A DNA stretch of 64,000 bases, taken from assembly GCF_001422285.1 (NCBI RefSeq), contig NZ_LMMO01000003.1:139297-203296 (forward strand), in the 5' to 3' direction. Below, in pieces: positions 10,750-21,102 of the stretch. Every line of letters starts with the position of its first letter. Position 1 is the first letter of the stretch. The notes under the pieces are model-generated. The model was given only the letters and a program-made list of their open reading frames with translations. It had not been told where the DNA came from and ran no database searches. This stretch comes from Frigoribacterium sp. Leaf263. Lineage in GTDB: Bacteria > Actinomycetota > Actinomycetes > Actinomycetales > Microbacteriaceae. Position numbers and translations under genes: made by a program.

Positions 10750-12006
10750 ATGCTTCTCGGCCTCCCGGCTCACCTGGCTCCGCAGAGCACCGGCCGTGCC
10801 GTCGCGCGAGCCTGTCACGTCATCGCCTGCGTCATGCTGGGCAGCGCGTCCCTGGTGCTGCTCATCAATCAGGCGACCCGCCCCGGGTACATCCTCTGGC
10901 CCGCCCTCGCGGCCGTGGCGACCATGATCGCCCTCATCGTCGTCGTCGAGAGGCGACGCACGGCGACGTCCATCGCCGCCTATCTCGCGATCGGCTCGGC
11001 CGGGACGTACTGGTACGCCATCACGCTCCTCGCGCAGGTGCCGGCCGTGCAGTCGTCCGACGCGTTCTCGCTGTCGCTGCCGAAGATCGCGCTGATCATG
11101 GTCGGCGGCAGTGGGCGGCAGCCGCGACTGGGCCTTCTGTGGGCGACCATCGCGTTCGTCCTCGGCGAGGTGGGCACCCAGGCGGCGACCTGGCAGACCG
11201 GCCAGGCGTCCCGGTTCGACGTGGCCACCGGAATGGCGTACGTCCTGGTCGTTGTCACGGTCGGCTGGGGCATCGTGGCCCGCGATCGTGCCCGCCGGGC
11301 CCAGCCGAGCCTCCACCGCGCCGCGCTCGACCAGCAGATGCAGGGCATCCGTCACGACATCGAGCAGCAGGCGGCCGCCCTGCTGCACGACACCGTCCTC
11401 AGCCACCTGGCCGCCGTCGCCACCAGCGCACCCGGGCCTCTCGATCCGCGGGTGGCGAGCGCCATGTCACGGGATCTCGAGACCCTCGTCGGCCGCGAGT
11501 GGCTGGCCGGACGCGCCGCCGAGGGTAGCGCTCGCGACTGGCACCGCAGCGAGCTCGCCGTCGCGGTGGAGTCGGCGCGCGATTCGGGCCTCGAGGTCGG
11601 CGTGACCGGCGACGTGAGCGCCGTGGCCCGCCTCCGTCCCGATCAGGAGCAGGCCCTCGGTCTCGCCGTGGCGCAGTGCCTCGTCAACGTCGAGCGGCAC
11701 AGCGGCACCACGCGGGCCGAGGTGGTCGTCTACGGCGACGGCGGCGACGTGTCGGTCATGGTCATCGACGACGGGGTCGGGTTCGATCCGCAGACGACCG
11801 GGGCCGACCGGCTGGGGCTCAAGAACTCCGTGCAGGCCCGTATGGAGCGCGTCGGCGGCTCCGTGCAGATCTGGTCGTCGCCGGGCAGCGGCACGAGCGT
11901 CGTCATCCGCGTCGCGGTCGACGCGACCCCGGAGCCTCCTGCGCCGCGAGATGTCACCGGACGCGATCTCGGCACGGGGCCCGTCCGCGTCGAGGGAGCG
12001 GCGTGA
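10750..12006 (+). CDS. Membrane sensor histidine kinase, NarL/DesK type
   Basis: A 418-aa protein with five or six membrane segments in residues 20-178 and a short helical linker. The phospho-acceptor box is LLHDTVLSHL (His213), and a GHKL ATPase follows with N-box QCLVNVERHSG (Asn313), DDGVGF at 341-346 and GLKNS. The H-box type (HisKA_3) pairs with LuxR-type response regulators, and one lies two genes downstream. The input signal is unknown: there is no extracellular domain, so the membrane bundle itself is probably the sensor. The ATG has a purine-rich site upstream. The stop overlaps the next start by four bases (GTGA), implying translational coupling. Confidence 0.88.
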   Translation: MLLGLPAHLAPQSTGRAVARACHVIACVMLGSASLVLLINQATRPGYILWPALAAVATMIALIVVVERRRTATSIAAYLAIGSAGTYWYAITLLAQVPAVQSSDAFSLSLPKIALIMVGGSGRQPRLGLLWATIAFVLGEVGTQAATWQTGQASRFDVATGMAYVLVVVTVGWGIVARDRARRAQPSLHRAALDQQMQGIRHDIEQQAAALLHDTVLSHLAAVATSAPGPLDPRVASAMSRDLETLVGREWLAGRAAEGSARDWHRSELAVAVESARDSGLEVGVTGDVSAVARLRPDQEQALGLAVAQCLVNVERHSGTTRAEVVVYGDGGDVSVMVIDDGVGFDPQTTGADRLGLKNSVQARMERVGGSVQIWSSPGSGTSVVIRVAVDATPEPPAPRDVTGRDLGTGPVRVEGAA

Positions 12007-13145
12007 GGCGCCGTGAGCGCACGCCTCAGCAGGTCGATCCGCTGGGTGCGCTGAGCGCCGGTCCTCTGACGCTGCTCGCGAGCGTCGCGGCCGGCGTCTA
12101 CGCCGTCGTCCTCACGACCGTCTCCCGTGACGACGTCGTGTCCTGGCCGGTGGCCGTCGGCGCCCTGGCGGCGCTGATGGCGGCCGGAGTCATCCTCGTC
12201 GTGGTCTCCCGCCCCTCCCGCGCCCCCTTCCGCCGGAGGTACGTGGTCATCATGACGGTGCTCCTCGCCGGATCGGCCGTGCTCTCGGGTGCGTCGACCG
12301 CGGGCCACAACGCGCTGGTGCGCGACGACTGGGTCCCCGTCGCGATCGGCGTGCTCGTGCTCGGGCTGGCTCCCTACCGCCCCGGTCGCGAGATCGCGAT
12401 CGTCGGCGTCGCCCTCGCGGTCGTCGTGGGCGGCGTGATCGCCGCCGAGGGACCGTCGTTCGCCGCCGGACTCCCCACCGGGCTCTACGTCGTCGTCGCC
12501 GTCACGCCCGTCCTCGCCCTGTCGCTGGCGGGGGCGACCTTCTCCAGCACGTTCGTCGCCCTGGTCGACCGCTGGGTCGAACGGGCGGTGACGTATCGGC
12601 GCGAGAGCACCGACGGGCTCCGGGCCAGCATCGCGAGGTCGGTCCAGCAGGACCGCGTGACGATCCTCAACCGCGACGTCGTGCCGTTCTTCACCCGCCT
12701 GATCGAGTCCGGCGAGGTGACGGCCGACGACGGCGCGAGGGCCCGGACCATCGCCGAGACCCTGCGAGGCACCATGGTGGCCGAGGCCGACCGCAGCTGG
12801 CTCGAGCACCTGCTCACGGCGTCGTCCGTCGCCGTCCGCGGCACGGTGGACGACCCGGCGCACATCGCCGGCGAGATGGCCGACGACCACCGCACGGCCC
12901 TGCGGGCGCTGATCGTGGCGTTCGCCGACACGGGGGTCGTCGACGCCTCCGACATCCGTCTCGTCCTCCGAGCCGAGGAGGCGCGGGTCGACGTCCGACT
13001 GACCGTCGCCACCCGCGCATCCGACCTCACGATCCGACACCGGCTCGCACCCTACTTCGCCGTCCTGCGGGTGGTCTACGACGACCTCGTCGTCGACGTG
13101 ACCCCTCCTCACCTGACACTAAGGTTTTCTTATGACCAGCACTGA
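12003..13145 (+). CDS. Kinase-dead histidine-kinase-like membrane protein
   Basis: A 380-aa protein with about six membrane segments (residues 20-185) and a cytoplasmic part that follows the plan of the preceding kinase. The H-box equivalent reads ILNRDVVPFF, so Asn223 replaces the phospho-acceptor His. No N-box, DxGxG or G2 motif of the ATPase can be found. I therefore read it as a degenerate paralogue that cannot phosphorylate, perhaps modulating or heterodimerising with the active kinase. The start at 12003 overlaps the upstream stop (GTGA). Its 3' end overlaps the response regulator by 14 bases. Recognition as a pseudokinase is mine from motif comparison, not a named family. Confidence 0.7.
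   Translation: MRRRERTPQQVDPLGALSAGPLTLLASVAAGVYAVVLTTVSRDDVVSWPVAVGALAALMAAGVILVVVSRPSRAPFRRRYVVIMTVLLAGSAVLSGASTAGHNALVRDDWVPVAIGVLVLGLAPYRPGREIAIVGVALAVVVGGVIAAEGPSFAAGLPTGLYVVVAVTPVLALSLAGATFSSTFVALVDRWVERAVTYRRESTDGLRASIARSVQQDRVTILNRDVVPFFTRLIESGEVTADDGARARTIAETLRGTMVAEADRSWLEHLLTASSVAVRGTVDDPAHIAGEMADDHRTALRALIVAFADTGVVDASDIRLVLRAEEARVDVRLTVATRASDLTIRHRLAPYFAVLRVVYDDLVVDVTPPHLTLRFSYDQH
13120..13125 (+). promoter_or_regulatory. -10 box of a possible leaderless internal promoter for the response regulator
   Basis: TAAGGT is 6 nt before the ATG at 13132, inside the last codons of the upstream gene. The stretch cactaaggttttctt is unusually A/T-rich for this genome. Confidence 0.5.
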
Positions 13146-13881
13146 GTCGAGCGACCGCTCGTCGCACCGTCCCGGCTTCTCGCGACCCGCGGCGGCCCCG
13201 TCGTGGAGCACCGTGGGGCCGGCCGGCGACGATCCCTCGACGCGTCGGGTGCGACTGGCCATCCTCGACGACCACGAGGTGCTGCTCGACAGCCTCTCGA
13301 GCTGGATCAACGTCAACGCCTTCGACTTCGACCTCGTGCTCACGGCGCACACGTGGCTGCAGCTGGTCCACAGCGACAACTTCCCCACGGATCTGGTGTT
13401 CCTCGACTTCCAGTTGAAGGAGCCCGTGTCGATCGAGGCCCGTGTGCGGACCTGCCGCGCCGCAGGCGCGAAGGTCATCGTGCTGTCGAGCCTCGATACG
13501 CGCGAATCCCGCGAGCGGGCGCTCGAGGCGGGAGCCTCGGCGTTCCTGTCGAAGTCGCTGCCCATGCGCGAGGTCATGGACGCCGCTCGTCAGGTCATGG
13601 GCGTCGCACGCGACGCCTCGCCGCAGCGGGACTGGCGCCCCCTCCCCGTCGGGGCGACGAACCAGAGCCGCCCGAAGCTGAGCGCGGGCGAGTCCGAGGC
13701 GTTCCGCCTCTACGTCTCCGGCTTCAGCACCAACGAGGTGGCGCAGCAGATGAACGTGCAGTACGAGACGGCCAAGACCTACCTCCGGCGGGTCCGCGAG
13801 AAGTACGCCAAGGCGAATCGCCCGGCGAGCAAGAAGTCCGAGCTGATCCGACGGGCCGCCGAAGACGGTTACCTGCAGTAG
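13132..13881 (+). CDS. LuxR-type response regulator
   Basis: A 249-aa protein with a receiver domain (about residues 38-160: acidic pair Asp46/47, phospho-acceptor Asp92 in VFLDFQL, FLSKS lysine near 145). A LuxR helix-turn-helix follows (LSAGESEAFRLYVSGFSTNE, about 182-235). The first 35 residues are an unconserved Pro/Ser-rich tail. It is the expected target of the kinase encoded two genes upstream. It has its own candidate promoter inside the upstream gene, so regulator levels may be set separately from the sensors. Target genes are unknown. Confidence 0.9.
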   Translation: MTSTESSDRSSHRPGFSRPAAAPSWSTVGPAGDDPSTRRVRLAILDDHEVLLDSLSSWINVNAFDFDLVLTAHTWLQLVHSDNFPTDLVFLDFQLKEPVSIEARVRTCRAAGAKVIVLSSLDTRESRERALEAGASAFLSKSLPMREVMDAARQVMGVARDASPQRDWRPLPVGATNQSRPKLSAGESEAFRLYVSGFSTNEVAQQMNVQYETAKTYLRRVREKYAKANRPASKKSELIRRAAEDGYLQ

Positions 13882-14486
13882 TGGCGAAGCTCTACTTCCG
13901 CTACGGCGCGATGAACAGCGGCAAGAGCACGGCTCTGCTGCAGGCCGCCTACAACTACGAGGAGCGCGGGCAGCGGGTCGTCCTCGCCAAGCCCCGCGTA
14001 GACACCAAGGGCGATGACCAGATCGTCTCGCGGCTCGGCGTCACCCGCACCGCCGACGTCGCCTTCGCTCCCGGCGACGACGTGCTCGAGGTGTTCTGCG
14101 CCGAGCGGGCGCGCGTCCGCGCGGCGACGGGCAGCGACATCGCCTGCCTGCTCGTCGACGAGGTCCAGTTCCTGGAGCCGCGCCAGGTCGACGACCTGCT
14201 GCGCATCGCGATCCTCGAGGGGGTGCCCGTCCTCGCCTACGGCATCCGGACGGACTTCCGGACGATGGCGTTCCCCGGCAGCCGGCGTCTGCTCGAGGTG
14301 GCGCACTCGCTGGAGGAGCTCAAGACGATCTGCCGGTGCGGGCGCAAGGCCGTGTTCAACGCTCGGACCATCGACGGCCGCTTCGTCTTCGACGGCGACC
14401 AGGTCGCCATCGACGGCCATGAGGTCACCTACGAGTCGCTGTGCGGGGCGTGCTACCTCGCCGAGAGCGGCGGCCGTCTCACCTGA
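13881..14486 (+). CDS. tdk: Thymidine kinase (type II, TK1-like)
   Basis: Phosphorylates thymidine for salvage into dTTP. The 201-aa product has Walker A GAMNSGKST at residues 9-17, LLVDEVQFL as Walker B, YGIRTDF in the lasso/nucleoside site, and zinc cysteines in CRCGRK and CGAC. The GTG at 13881 shares its first base with the response regulator's TAG stop, an unusual 1-base overlap also seen at topA-tmk. A bidirectional hairpin about 90 bases downstream probably ends the transcript. Confidence 0.95.
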   Translation: MAKLYFRYGAMNSGKSTALLQAAYNYEERGQRVVLAKPRVDTKGDDQIVSRLGVTRTADVAFAPGDDVLEVFCAERARVRAATGSDIACLLVDEVQFLEPRQVDDLLRIAILEGVPVLAYGIRTDFRTMAFPGSRRLLEVAHSLEELKTICRCGRKAVFNARTIDGRFVFDGDQVAIDGHEVTYESLCGACYLAESGGRLT

Positions 14487-14574
14487 CCCGGACGCCGCAG
14501 ATCGCCGCTGACGGGCGCAGGGGCCGGTCGGGCCTCGAGGGCGGGCTCGCCCACGGGCGGACGGGACGTGAGAC

Positions 14575-14608
14575 GAGAATGGCCCCGCCCGAAGGCGGGG
14601 CCATTCTC
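14575..14608. terminator. Bidirectional hairpin terminator between tdk and tRNA-Pro
   Basis: Perfect 15-base arms (gagaatggccccgcc and complement) surround a cgaa tetraloop. It stands 6 bases from the 3' end of tRNA-Pro and downstream of tdk, so it can serve both strands. Confidence 0.85.
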
Positions 14609-14613
14609 TGGTG

Positions 14614-14687
14614 TCGGGGTAGCGGGATTCGAACCCACGACCTCCTCGTCCCGAACGAGGCGCGCTACCAAGCTGCGCCACACCCCG
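14614..14687 (-). tRNA. tRNA-Pro, anticodon CGG
   Basis: Reading the minus strand, the 74-base gene folds into a full cloverleaf. The acceptor is CGGGGTG pairing with TACCCCG, the anticodon stem CCTCG/CGAGG encloses TTCGGGA (anticodon CGG, reads CCG), and the T arm contains GTTCGAATC. Discriminator is A and CCA is not encoded. Confidence 0.97.
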
Positions 14688-14729
14688 ATGTGGCCGGCTG
14701 CGATGCTCTGCTGCCGGTGCAACCTGATC

Positions 14730-14735
14730 ATGTTA
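14730..14735 (-). promoter_or_regulatory. -10 box of the probable tRNA-Pro promoter
   Basis: On the minus strand TAACAT lies about 43 bases before the mature tRNA 5' end, which would leave a short 5' leader for RNase P. Confidence 0.45.
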
Positions 14736-14784
14736 GCAAACGAATGGGGTCGTCCGTGACCGGCTCGACCGGCTCGACGTGGTC

Positions 14785-15735
14785 TCAGGCGGTGAGCGTG
14801 AGCACGACGGCCTCGGGGCGGCAGTCGAACCGGACGGGCGCGTAGATGGAGGTGCCGAGACCGGCGGAGATCTCGAGGTGCGCCGTCCTGCGGGCATGAC
14901 TCCAGGTGCTGAGGCCGCTGACCTTGCTGCGGGGGATGTCGCAGTTGGTCACCAGGGCGCCGTAGCCCGGCACGCGGACCTGCCCGCCGTGCGTGTGCCC
15001 GCCGAACACGACGTCGGCGCCGTTCGTCACGAACGAGTTCAGGACCCGCTGGTACGGCGCGTGGGTGAGAGCGATGCTGATGGGGTCGGGGCCACCGCGG
15101 TCGTCCTGCCAGCCGACGTTCTCGCGGAGGTCGTCGAGGGCACCGGGGAGGCGGTCGAGGCGGTCCCAGCCGCGGTGCGCGTCGTTCACCCCGAACAGCT
15201 CGAGTCGCGAGCCGCGGATCTCGATGGCCCGTGCGGTGTTGTTCAGGTCGAGCCAGCCGAGACCGGCGAAGAACGACTCCATGCGGCCGATGTCGAGGGC
15301 GGTCGGCGTCCGGTGCGCCTTGCTCGGGCCGCCGAAGTACGCCAACGGGTTCTTCGGCGTCGGGCCGTAGTAGTCGTTCGAGCCGTGGACGAACACGCCG
15401 GCCGTGTCGCGGAACGGCTCGAGGGTGTACTCCAGCGCATCATGAGCATCGACATGCCCCATGTTGTCGCCCGTGTTGACGACGAGATCGGGCTCGTAGA
15501 CCGAGAGCCCGCGGATCCATTCCTGCTTCTCGGTCTGCCAGGGAGCCAGATGCAGATCGCTCAGGTGGAGGATCGTCAGGCTGCGCGAGCCCGACTCGAG
15601 GATCGGCAGCACCTCGTGCCGCACCGTGAAGCGGTTGCGTTCGACGAGCGAACCCCAGGCGAATGCGCCCAGGCCGACGGCCGCGCCCACCATCGCGGTC
15701 GCGGCCGTCGTCCTTCCGGCGCTCAGTGGGCTCAC
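14785..15735 (-). CDS. Membrane-anchored metallophosphoesterase
   Basis: A 316-aa protein with one N-terminal hydrophobic segment (about residues 10-30) and a calcineurin-like phosphoesterase domain. Metal-binding motifs are HLSDLHL, NTGDNMG, GSNDYY, an ALTHAPY segment and GGHTHGGQ. This matches the YkuE/YaeI-like membrane-associated group; the physiological substrate is unknown. The GTG start overlaps the upstream penicillin-binding protein stop by four bases (GTGA), so the two are translationally coupled. That suggests a cell-envelope role, but this is inference from position. Confidence 0.88.
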   Translation of the reverse strand: MSPLSAGRTTAATAMVGAAVGLGAFAWGSLVERNRFTVRHEVLPILESGSRSLTILHLSDLHLAPWQTEKQEWIRGLSVYEPDLVVNTGDNMGHVDAHDALEYTLEPFRDTAGVFVHGSNDYYGPTPKNPLAYFGGPSKAHRTPTALDIGRMESFFAGLGWLDLNNTARAIEIRGSRLELFGVNDAHRGWDRLDRLPGALDDLRENVGWQDDRGGPDPISIALTHAPYQRVLNSFVTNGADVVFGGHTHGGQVRVPGYGALVTNCDIPRSKVSGLSTWSHARRTAHLEISAGLGTSIYAPVRFDCRPEAVVLTLTA

Positions 15736-18308
15736 GTGCAGTCGCCCGGGTCGCGACCCTCGGCGTTGCCGTAGAGCTGGATCGCGATGGAGGCGCCCTT
15801 GTCGACGGAGGCCCCTCCGCCCGGCTCCATGAGCGACACCTCGCACTGATTGTCTTCGGTGCCCACGGTGTAGCCGGCCAGCACGATCTTCGACCGGTCG
15901 AAGCCCGCGGCGCCGATGGCCTCGACGGCGTCGTCGTAGTTCGCTCCGACGACGTTCGGCACGGCCGCGGCGTTCGTGCCGACGCTCGTGTAGACCGTGA
16001 CGGCCGTACCCGACGACACCTGCGTGCCGGCGGCGGGCGACGTGGCGGACACCGTCCCGATGGGGGCGGTCGACTCCTGCTGACCGCCGTCGACGTAGCT
16101 CAGTCCGATGCCGCGGAGCGTGGCGGCCGCCTGCTCGGCGGTCTGTCCGCTCAGGTCGGGGAGGGCCTGGGCGGCGCTGCCGCGGACGACGCTGGGATCG
16201 GCCGTGGGGAACGCGCCTCCGCCGTAGACGGTGTTGTTGACCGTCTGCACGTCGCGGAAGAAGCCGGCGCGAGCGGTGGCGTAGGTCGTGCCGGTGGCGG
16301 GCGAGTAGGCCGTCCGCAGGCTGACCTTGCCCTTGACGTTGCCCATCCAGACCGCGGTCGCCAGCTTGCTGGTCGACCCGACCAGCCAGATCTGGTCCTT
16401 CTCGGTGGTGGTGCCGGTCTTGCCGATCTCGGGCAGCCCGTCGGCGGGCAGGGCGCCGACACCGGTGCCGCCGCCCGACCAGAGCTGGGACATGCCCTGG
16501 ATGGTGGCTGCGGCGATGGCCGGGTCGAGCGCCTGGTTGCACTCCTGCGGCTGTCCGCCGATCTCCTTGCCGTCGGCGTCCACGATCTGGTCGACGATGA
16601 TCGGCTTGCAGTACTTGCCGCCGGCCGCGATGCCGGCGTAGGCGGCGGCCATCGTCAGCGGGGCGATCTCGTTCGTCCCGAGGAACGACGACGTGTTGGT
16701 GAGCAGCTCGGCCCCGTCGGCACGGTGGACTCCGAGCGAGCTGGCGACATCGCGGATGTCCGCCAGGTCGAGCTTCTGCGCCATGGCCGCGTACGCCGTG
16801 TTGATCGACAAGGCCGTCGCACGCTGAGCCGTGACGTATCCGGGGTTCCGGCCGTCGTCGTTCTTGGGTGCGAACCCTCGGGGGAACTGCCCGTCGACGG
16901 TGCTGTACTGCTGCCCGTCGACCGTCATCGGGGTGAAGGCCCTCGGCGTGCCGTTGACGACCTCGGAGAGCCCGTGCCCGTTCTGCAGCCAGTTGATCAG
17001 CGTGAAGGGCTTGTACGTCGACCCGGTCTGGAACCCGCTCGAACCGCCGTAGGGCTTGTCGGTGCTGTAGTTGATGGCCGTGACGTTCGGGTCGGTGACC
17101 TCGGGGTCCTCGTTCAGGCTGCGGTTCTGCGCCATGACGACCACGCGGCCCGTGCCGGCCTCGACCGAGTTCACGGCGCTGCCCAGGTTGAGGGCCGGCT
17201 CGGTCGGCGGTGCGTAGCGGTCGATCTGGGTGCGCGCGTTGGCGGTCAGATCGAGGTTGATCGTCGTGTAGACCTTGTAGCCGCCCGTGCGCCAGTTGGC
17301 GTCGCGCTCGGCGGCGTCCTTCCCGAGCGACGGGATGTCCTTGATGCTCTTCTTGACGTAGTCGCAGAACTGCTGGGCTCCGGGCGAGGTGACGGCCACG
17401 CAGCCCTGGGTCGGCTGCGTCAGCTTGACGTAGGTCTCGGGGGCGTCGTCGATGGAGGCGTCGTAGGCCTTCTGATCGAGGTAGCCCTCGCCGAGCATGC
17501 TCGCGAGGATGACATCGCGGCGGTCGACGTTGGCCTTGTAGTTGTCGGGGGTCGCGAGGTTCCGCTTCTCGGGGTACTGCACCATCGCGATGAGGCTGGC
17601 CGCCTCGACGGCCGTCAGGCCTGAGGCGGGCTTGTTGAAGTAGTGCTGCGCAGCCGCCTGGACGCCGTACGCCTGATCGCCGAAGTACGCGATGTTCAGG
17701 TAGGCGAGCAGGATGTCGTCCTTGCTGTACTTCTTCTCGAGGCCGATGGCGAACTTCATCTCCTGGAGCTTTCGCTCGATGCTGACCTCCTTGGCCTCCT
17801 GGATGGCCTTGGTCTGCGCGTCGCCCGTGAGCTCCTGCGCCTCGGCGAGACGGATGTTCCGCACGAGCTGCATCGTCAGGGTCGAGCCTCCACCGCTCTC
17901 GCCCAGCCCTCCGGCGAGCGATCCGACGCCGGCCCGGACGAGAGACGTCAGGTCGACGCCGCCGTGCTCGTAGAAGCGGCGGTCCTCACCGGCCACGACG
18001 GCGTTCTTGAGGTTCGGCGAGACCTCGTCCCACTTGAGGGCGACGCGGTTCTGCGCGTAGAGGGTGGCGAACGGGACGTCCTTCCCGTTCTGCTTGCCGT
18101 ACAGCACGTTGCGCTGCTGGAGCTTGCCGATCTCGATGTACTCGGGGATCGACTCGAACACGCCGATCGAGCTGGAGGCGGTCATTCCGGCGACGGCGAT
18201 GGCGGGAGTGACGCCGATGGTGACCAGCAGACCGGCGAGGACGCTGAAGCCGACGAAGCCGAAGAGCGCGCCGACGACGGAAGTCGGCTTCGATTTTGGG
18301 GCAGACAT
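15732..18308 (-). CDS. ponA: Class A penicillin-binding protein with PASTA domains
   Basis: Bifunctional peptidoglycan synthase of 858 aa. It has a cytoplasmic tail, one membrane helix (about residues 10-42) and a GT51 glycosyltransferase domain with AGEDRRFYEHGG and GGSTLTMQLVRN. The transpeptidase carries GSTYKP (active-site Ser), SIN and KTGTT. Two PASTA repeats at about 700-845 end in a Gly/Asp-rich tail. PASTA domains bind peptidoglycan or muropeptides in this family. The start at 18308 follows a -10 box by 6 nt; an in-frame extension would add 16 unconserved residues. The phosphoesterase gene follows, coupled. Confidence 0.96.
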   Translation of the reverse strand: MSAPKSKPTSVVGALFGFVGFSVLAGLLVTIGVTPAIAVAGMTASSSIGVFESIPEYIEIGKLQQRNVLYGKQNGKDVPFATLYAQNRVALKWDEVSPNLKNAVVAGEDRRFYEHGGVDLTSLVRAGVGSLAGGLGESGGGSTLTMQLVRNIRLAEAQELTGDAQTKAIQEAKEVSIERKLQEMKFAIGLEKKYSKDDILLAYLNIAYFGDQAYGVQAAAQHYFNKPASGLTAVEAASLIAMVQYPEKRNLATPDNYKANVDRRDVILASMLGEGYLDQKAYDASIDDAPETYVKLTQPTQGCVAVTSPGAQQFCDYVKKSIKDIPSLGKDAAERDANWRTGGYKVYTTINLDLTANARTQIDRYAPPTEPALNLGSAVNSVEAGTGRVVVMAQNRSLNEDPEVTDPNVTAINYSTDKPYGGSSGFQTGSTYKPFTLINWLQNGHGLSEVVNGTPRAFTPMTVDGQQYSTVDGQFPRGFAPKNDDGRNPGYVTAQRATALSINTAYAAMAQKLDLADIRDVASSLGVHRADGAELLTNTSSFLGTNEIAPLTMAAAYAGIAAGGKYCKPIIVDQIVDADGKEIGGQPQECNQALDPAIAAATIQGMSQLWSGGGTGVGALPADGLPEIGKTGTTTEKDQIWLVGSTSKLATAVWMGNVKGKVSLRTAYSPATGTTYATARAGFFRDVQTVNNTVYGGGAFPTADPSVVRGSAAQALPDLSGQTAEQAAATLRGIGLSYVDGGQQESTAPIGTVSATSPAAGTQVSSGTAVTVYTSVGTNAAAVPNVVGANYDDAVEAIGAAGFDRSKIVLAGYTVGTEDNQCEVSLMEPGGGASVDKGASIAIQLYGNAEGRDPGDCT

Positions 18309-18314
18309 AAGATC

Positions 18315-18320
18315 AGGGTA
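18315..18320 (-). promoter_or_regulatory. -10 box of a probable leaderless promoter for the penicillin-binding protein
   Basis: On the minus strand TACCCT is 6 nt before the ATG at 18308. Confidence 0.55.
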
Positions 18321-18358
18321 AGTGATGACCCGGAAATCCAAGCTGAACGGAACCACAA

Positions 18359-18517
18359 ATGGTCCTTTGGGAGTACATGACCACGCCGCTCATGGTGCAC
18401 AACAGCACCGCGATCCTGAACAACTGGGGGAGTGACGGCTGGGAGCTCGTGCAGGTGACGCAAGGACCCGAGGGCGGCCCGGTCGCCTGGTTCAAGCGAC
18501 CGAAGCAGGCGGACTGA
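18359..18517 (+). CDS. Small DUF4177-like protein
   Basis: A 52-residue protein beginning MVLWEYMTTPLMVHNSTAIL, with NNWGSDGWELVQV and GGPVAWFKRP further on. The WEY...ILNxWGxxGWELV pattern is that of small DUF4177-like proteins found in actinobacteria next to RidA genes. Function is unknown. Its stop overlaps the RidA start (TGATG), so the pair is co-translated. It is divergent from the penicillin-binding protein gene with only 50 bases between starts. A shorter start at 18371 (MTTPLMV) is possible but would lose the conserved WEY. Confidence 0.8.
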   Translation: MVLWEYMTTPLMVHNSTAILNNWGSDGWELVQVTQGPEGGPVAWFKRPKQAD

Positions 18518-18993
18518 TGTCCGTCGTCGGCGACCGGCTCGCCGAGCTCGGCCTCGAACTGCCGGGCGTCGCGACCCCGGCCGGCGCCTACGTGCCCGCC
18601 GTCCGCACGGGGTCGTACGTCTACACGGCGGGTCAGCTGCCCTTCGTCGACGGCGTCCTGCCGGCGACCGGCAAGGTGGGCGACGGCCCGGGGCTGGTCG
18701 ACCCCGCCGCCGCCAAGGAGCACGCGGCCACGAGCGCCCTCAACGCCCTGGCCGCCGCCGCCTCGGTGCTCGACTCGCTCGACGACGTCGTCCGCGTCGT
18801 CAAGGTGACCGGCTTCGTCGCCTCCGATCCCGGCTTCAGCGGACAGCCCGGCGTGATCAACGGGGCCTCCGAGCTCATCGGCCGGGTCTTCGGCGACGCG
18901 GGCGTGCACGCCCGCAGCGCGGTCGGCGTGGCCGTGCTGCCCCTCGACTCGCCCGTCGAGGTCGAGATCGTGCTCGAGGTCCGACCCGCCTGA
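18517..18993 (+). CDS. RidA family protein (Rv3678c-like)
   Basis: A 158-aa member of the YjgF/YER057c/UK114 family, longer than the 130-residue RidA enzymes and resembling the Rv3678c group. Visible features are VRTGSYVYTAGQLPFVDG and a C-terminal SAVGVAVLPLDSPVEVEIVL strand. The Arg that enables imine deamination in true RidA (in the RxxV motif near the C-terminus) is not evident, so enamine/imine deaminase activity is uncertain. It overlaps the small upstream gene. It converges on acs with 3 bases between stops. Confidence 0.85.
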   Translation: MSVVGDRLAELGLELPGVATPAGAYVPAVRTGSYVYTAGQLPFVDGVLPATGKVGDGPGLVDPAAAKEHAATSALNALAAAASVLDSLDDVVRVVKVTGFVASDPGFSGQPGVINGASELIGRVFGDAGVHARSAVGVAVLPLDSPVEVEIVLEVRPA

Positions 18994-18996
18994 CGC

Positions 18997-20949
<1,953 letters not shown>

Positions 20950-21090
20950 GGCGTTCCTTTCGCGTCATTGCGGGAGGCGCGGGGTCAGCCGCGTAGGAGC
21001 CGACACTACCCCCGAGGGCCGGTCCGTCGGGGTCTGTCCGCTATCGGTGATCCGTCCCGTCGGTCGTGGCGCGCGGCGGTCATCCTGGGG

Positions 21091-21096
21091 TACAGT
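21091..21096 (+). promoter_or_regulatory. -10 box of the 6C RNA promoter
   Basis: TACAGT would place the RNA start near 21103. No good -35 is visible. Confidence 0.5.
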
Positions 21097-21102
21097 TGAC
21101 GT

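Noticed and set aside
15663-17624. Plus-strand open frame antisense to the penicillin-binding protein
   Set aside because: Mirror of a well-supported gene, composition typical of a shadow frame, no start signal.
20950-21090. A protein-coding gene in the acs-6C RNA gap
   Set aside because: The open frames there overlap the RNA, have no ribosome-binding site and give Pro/Arg-rich translations.
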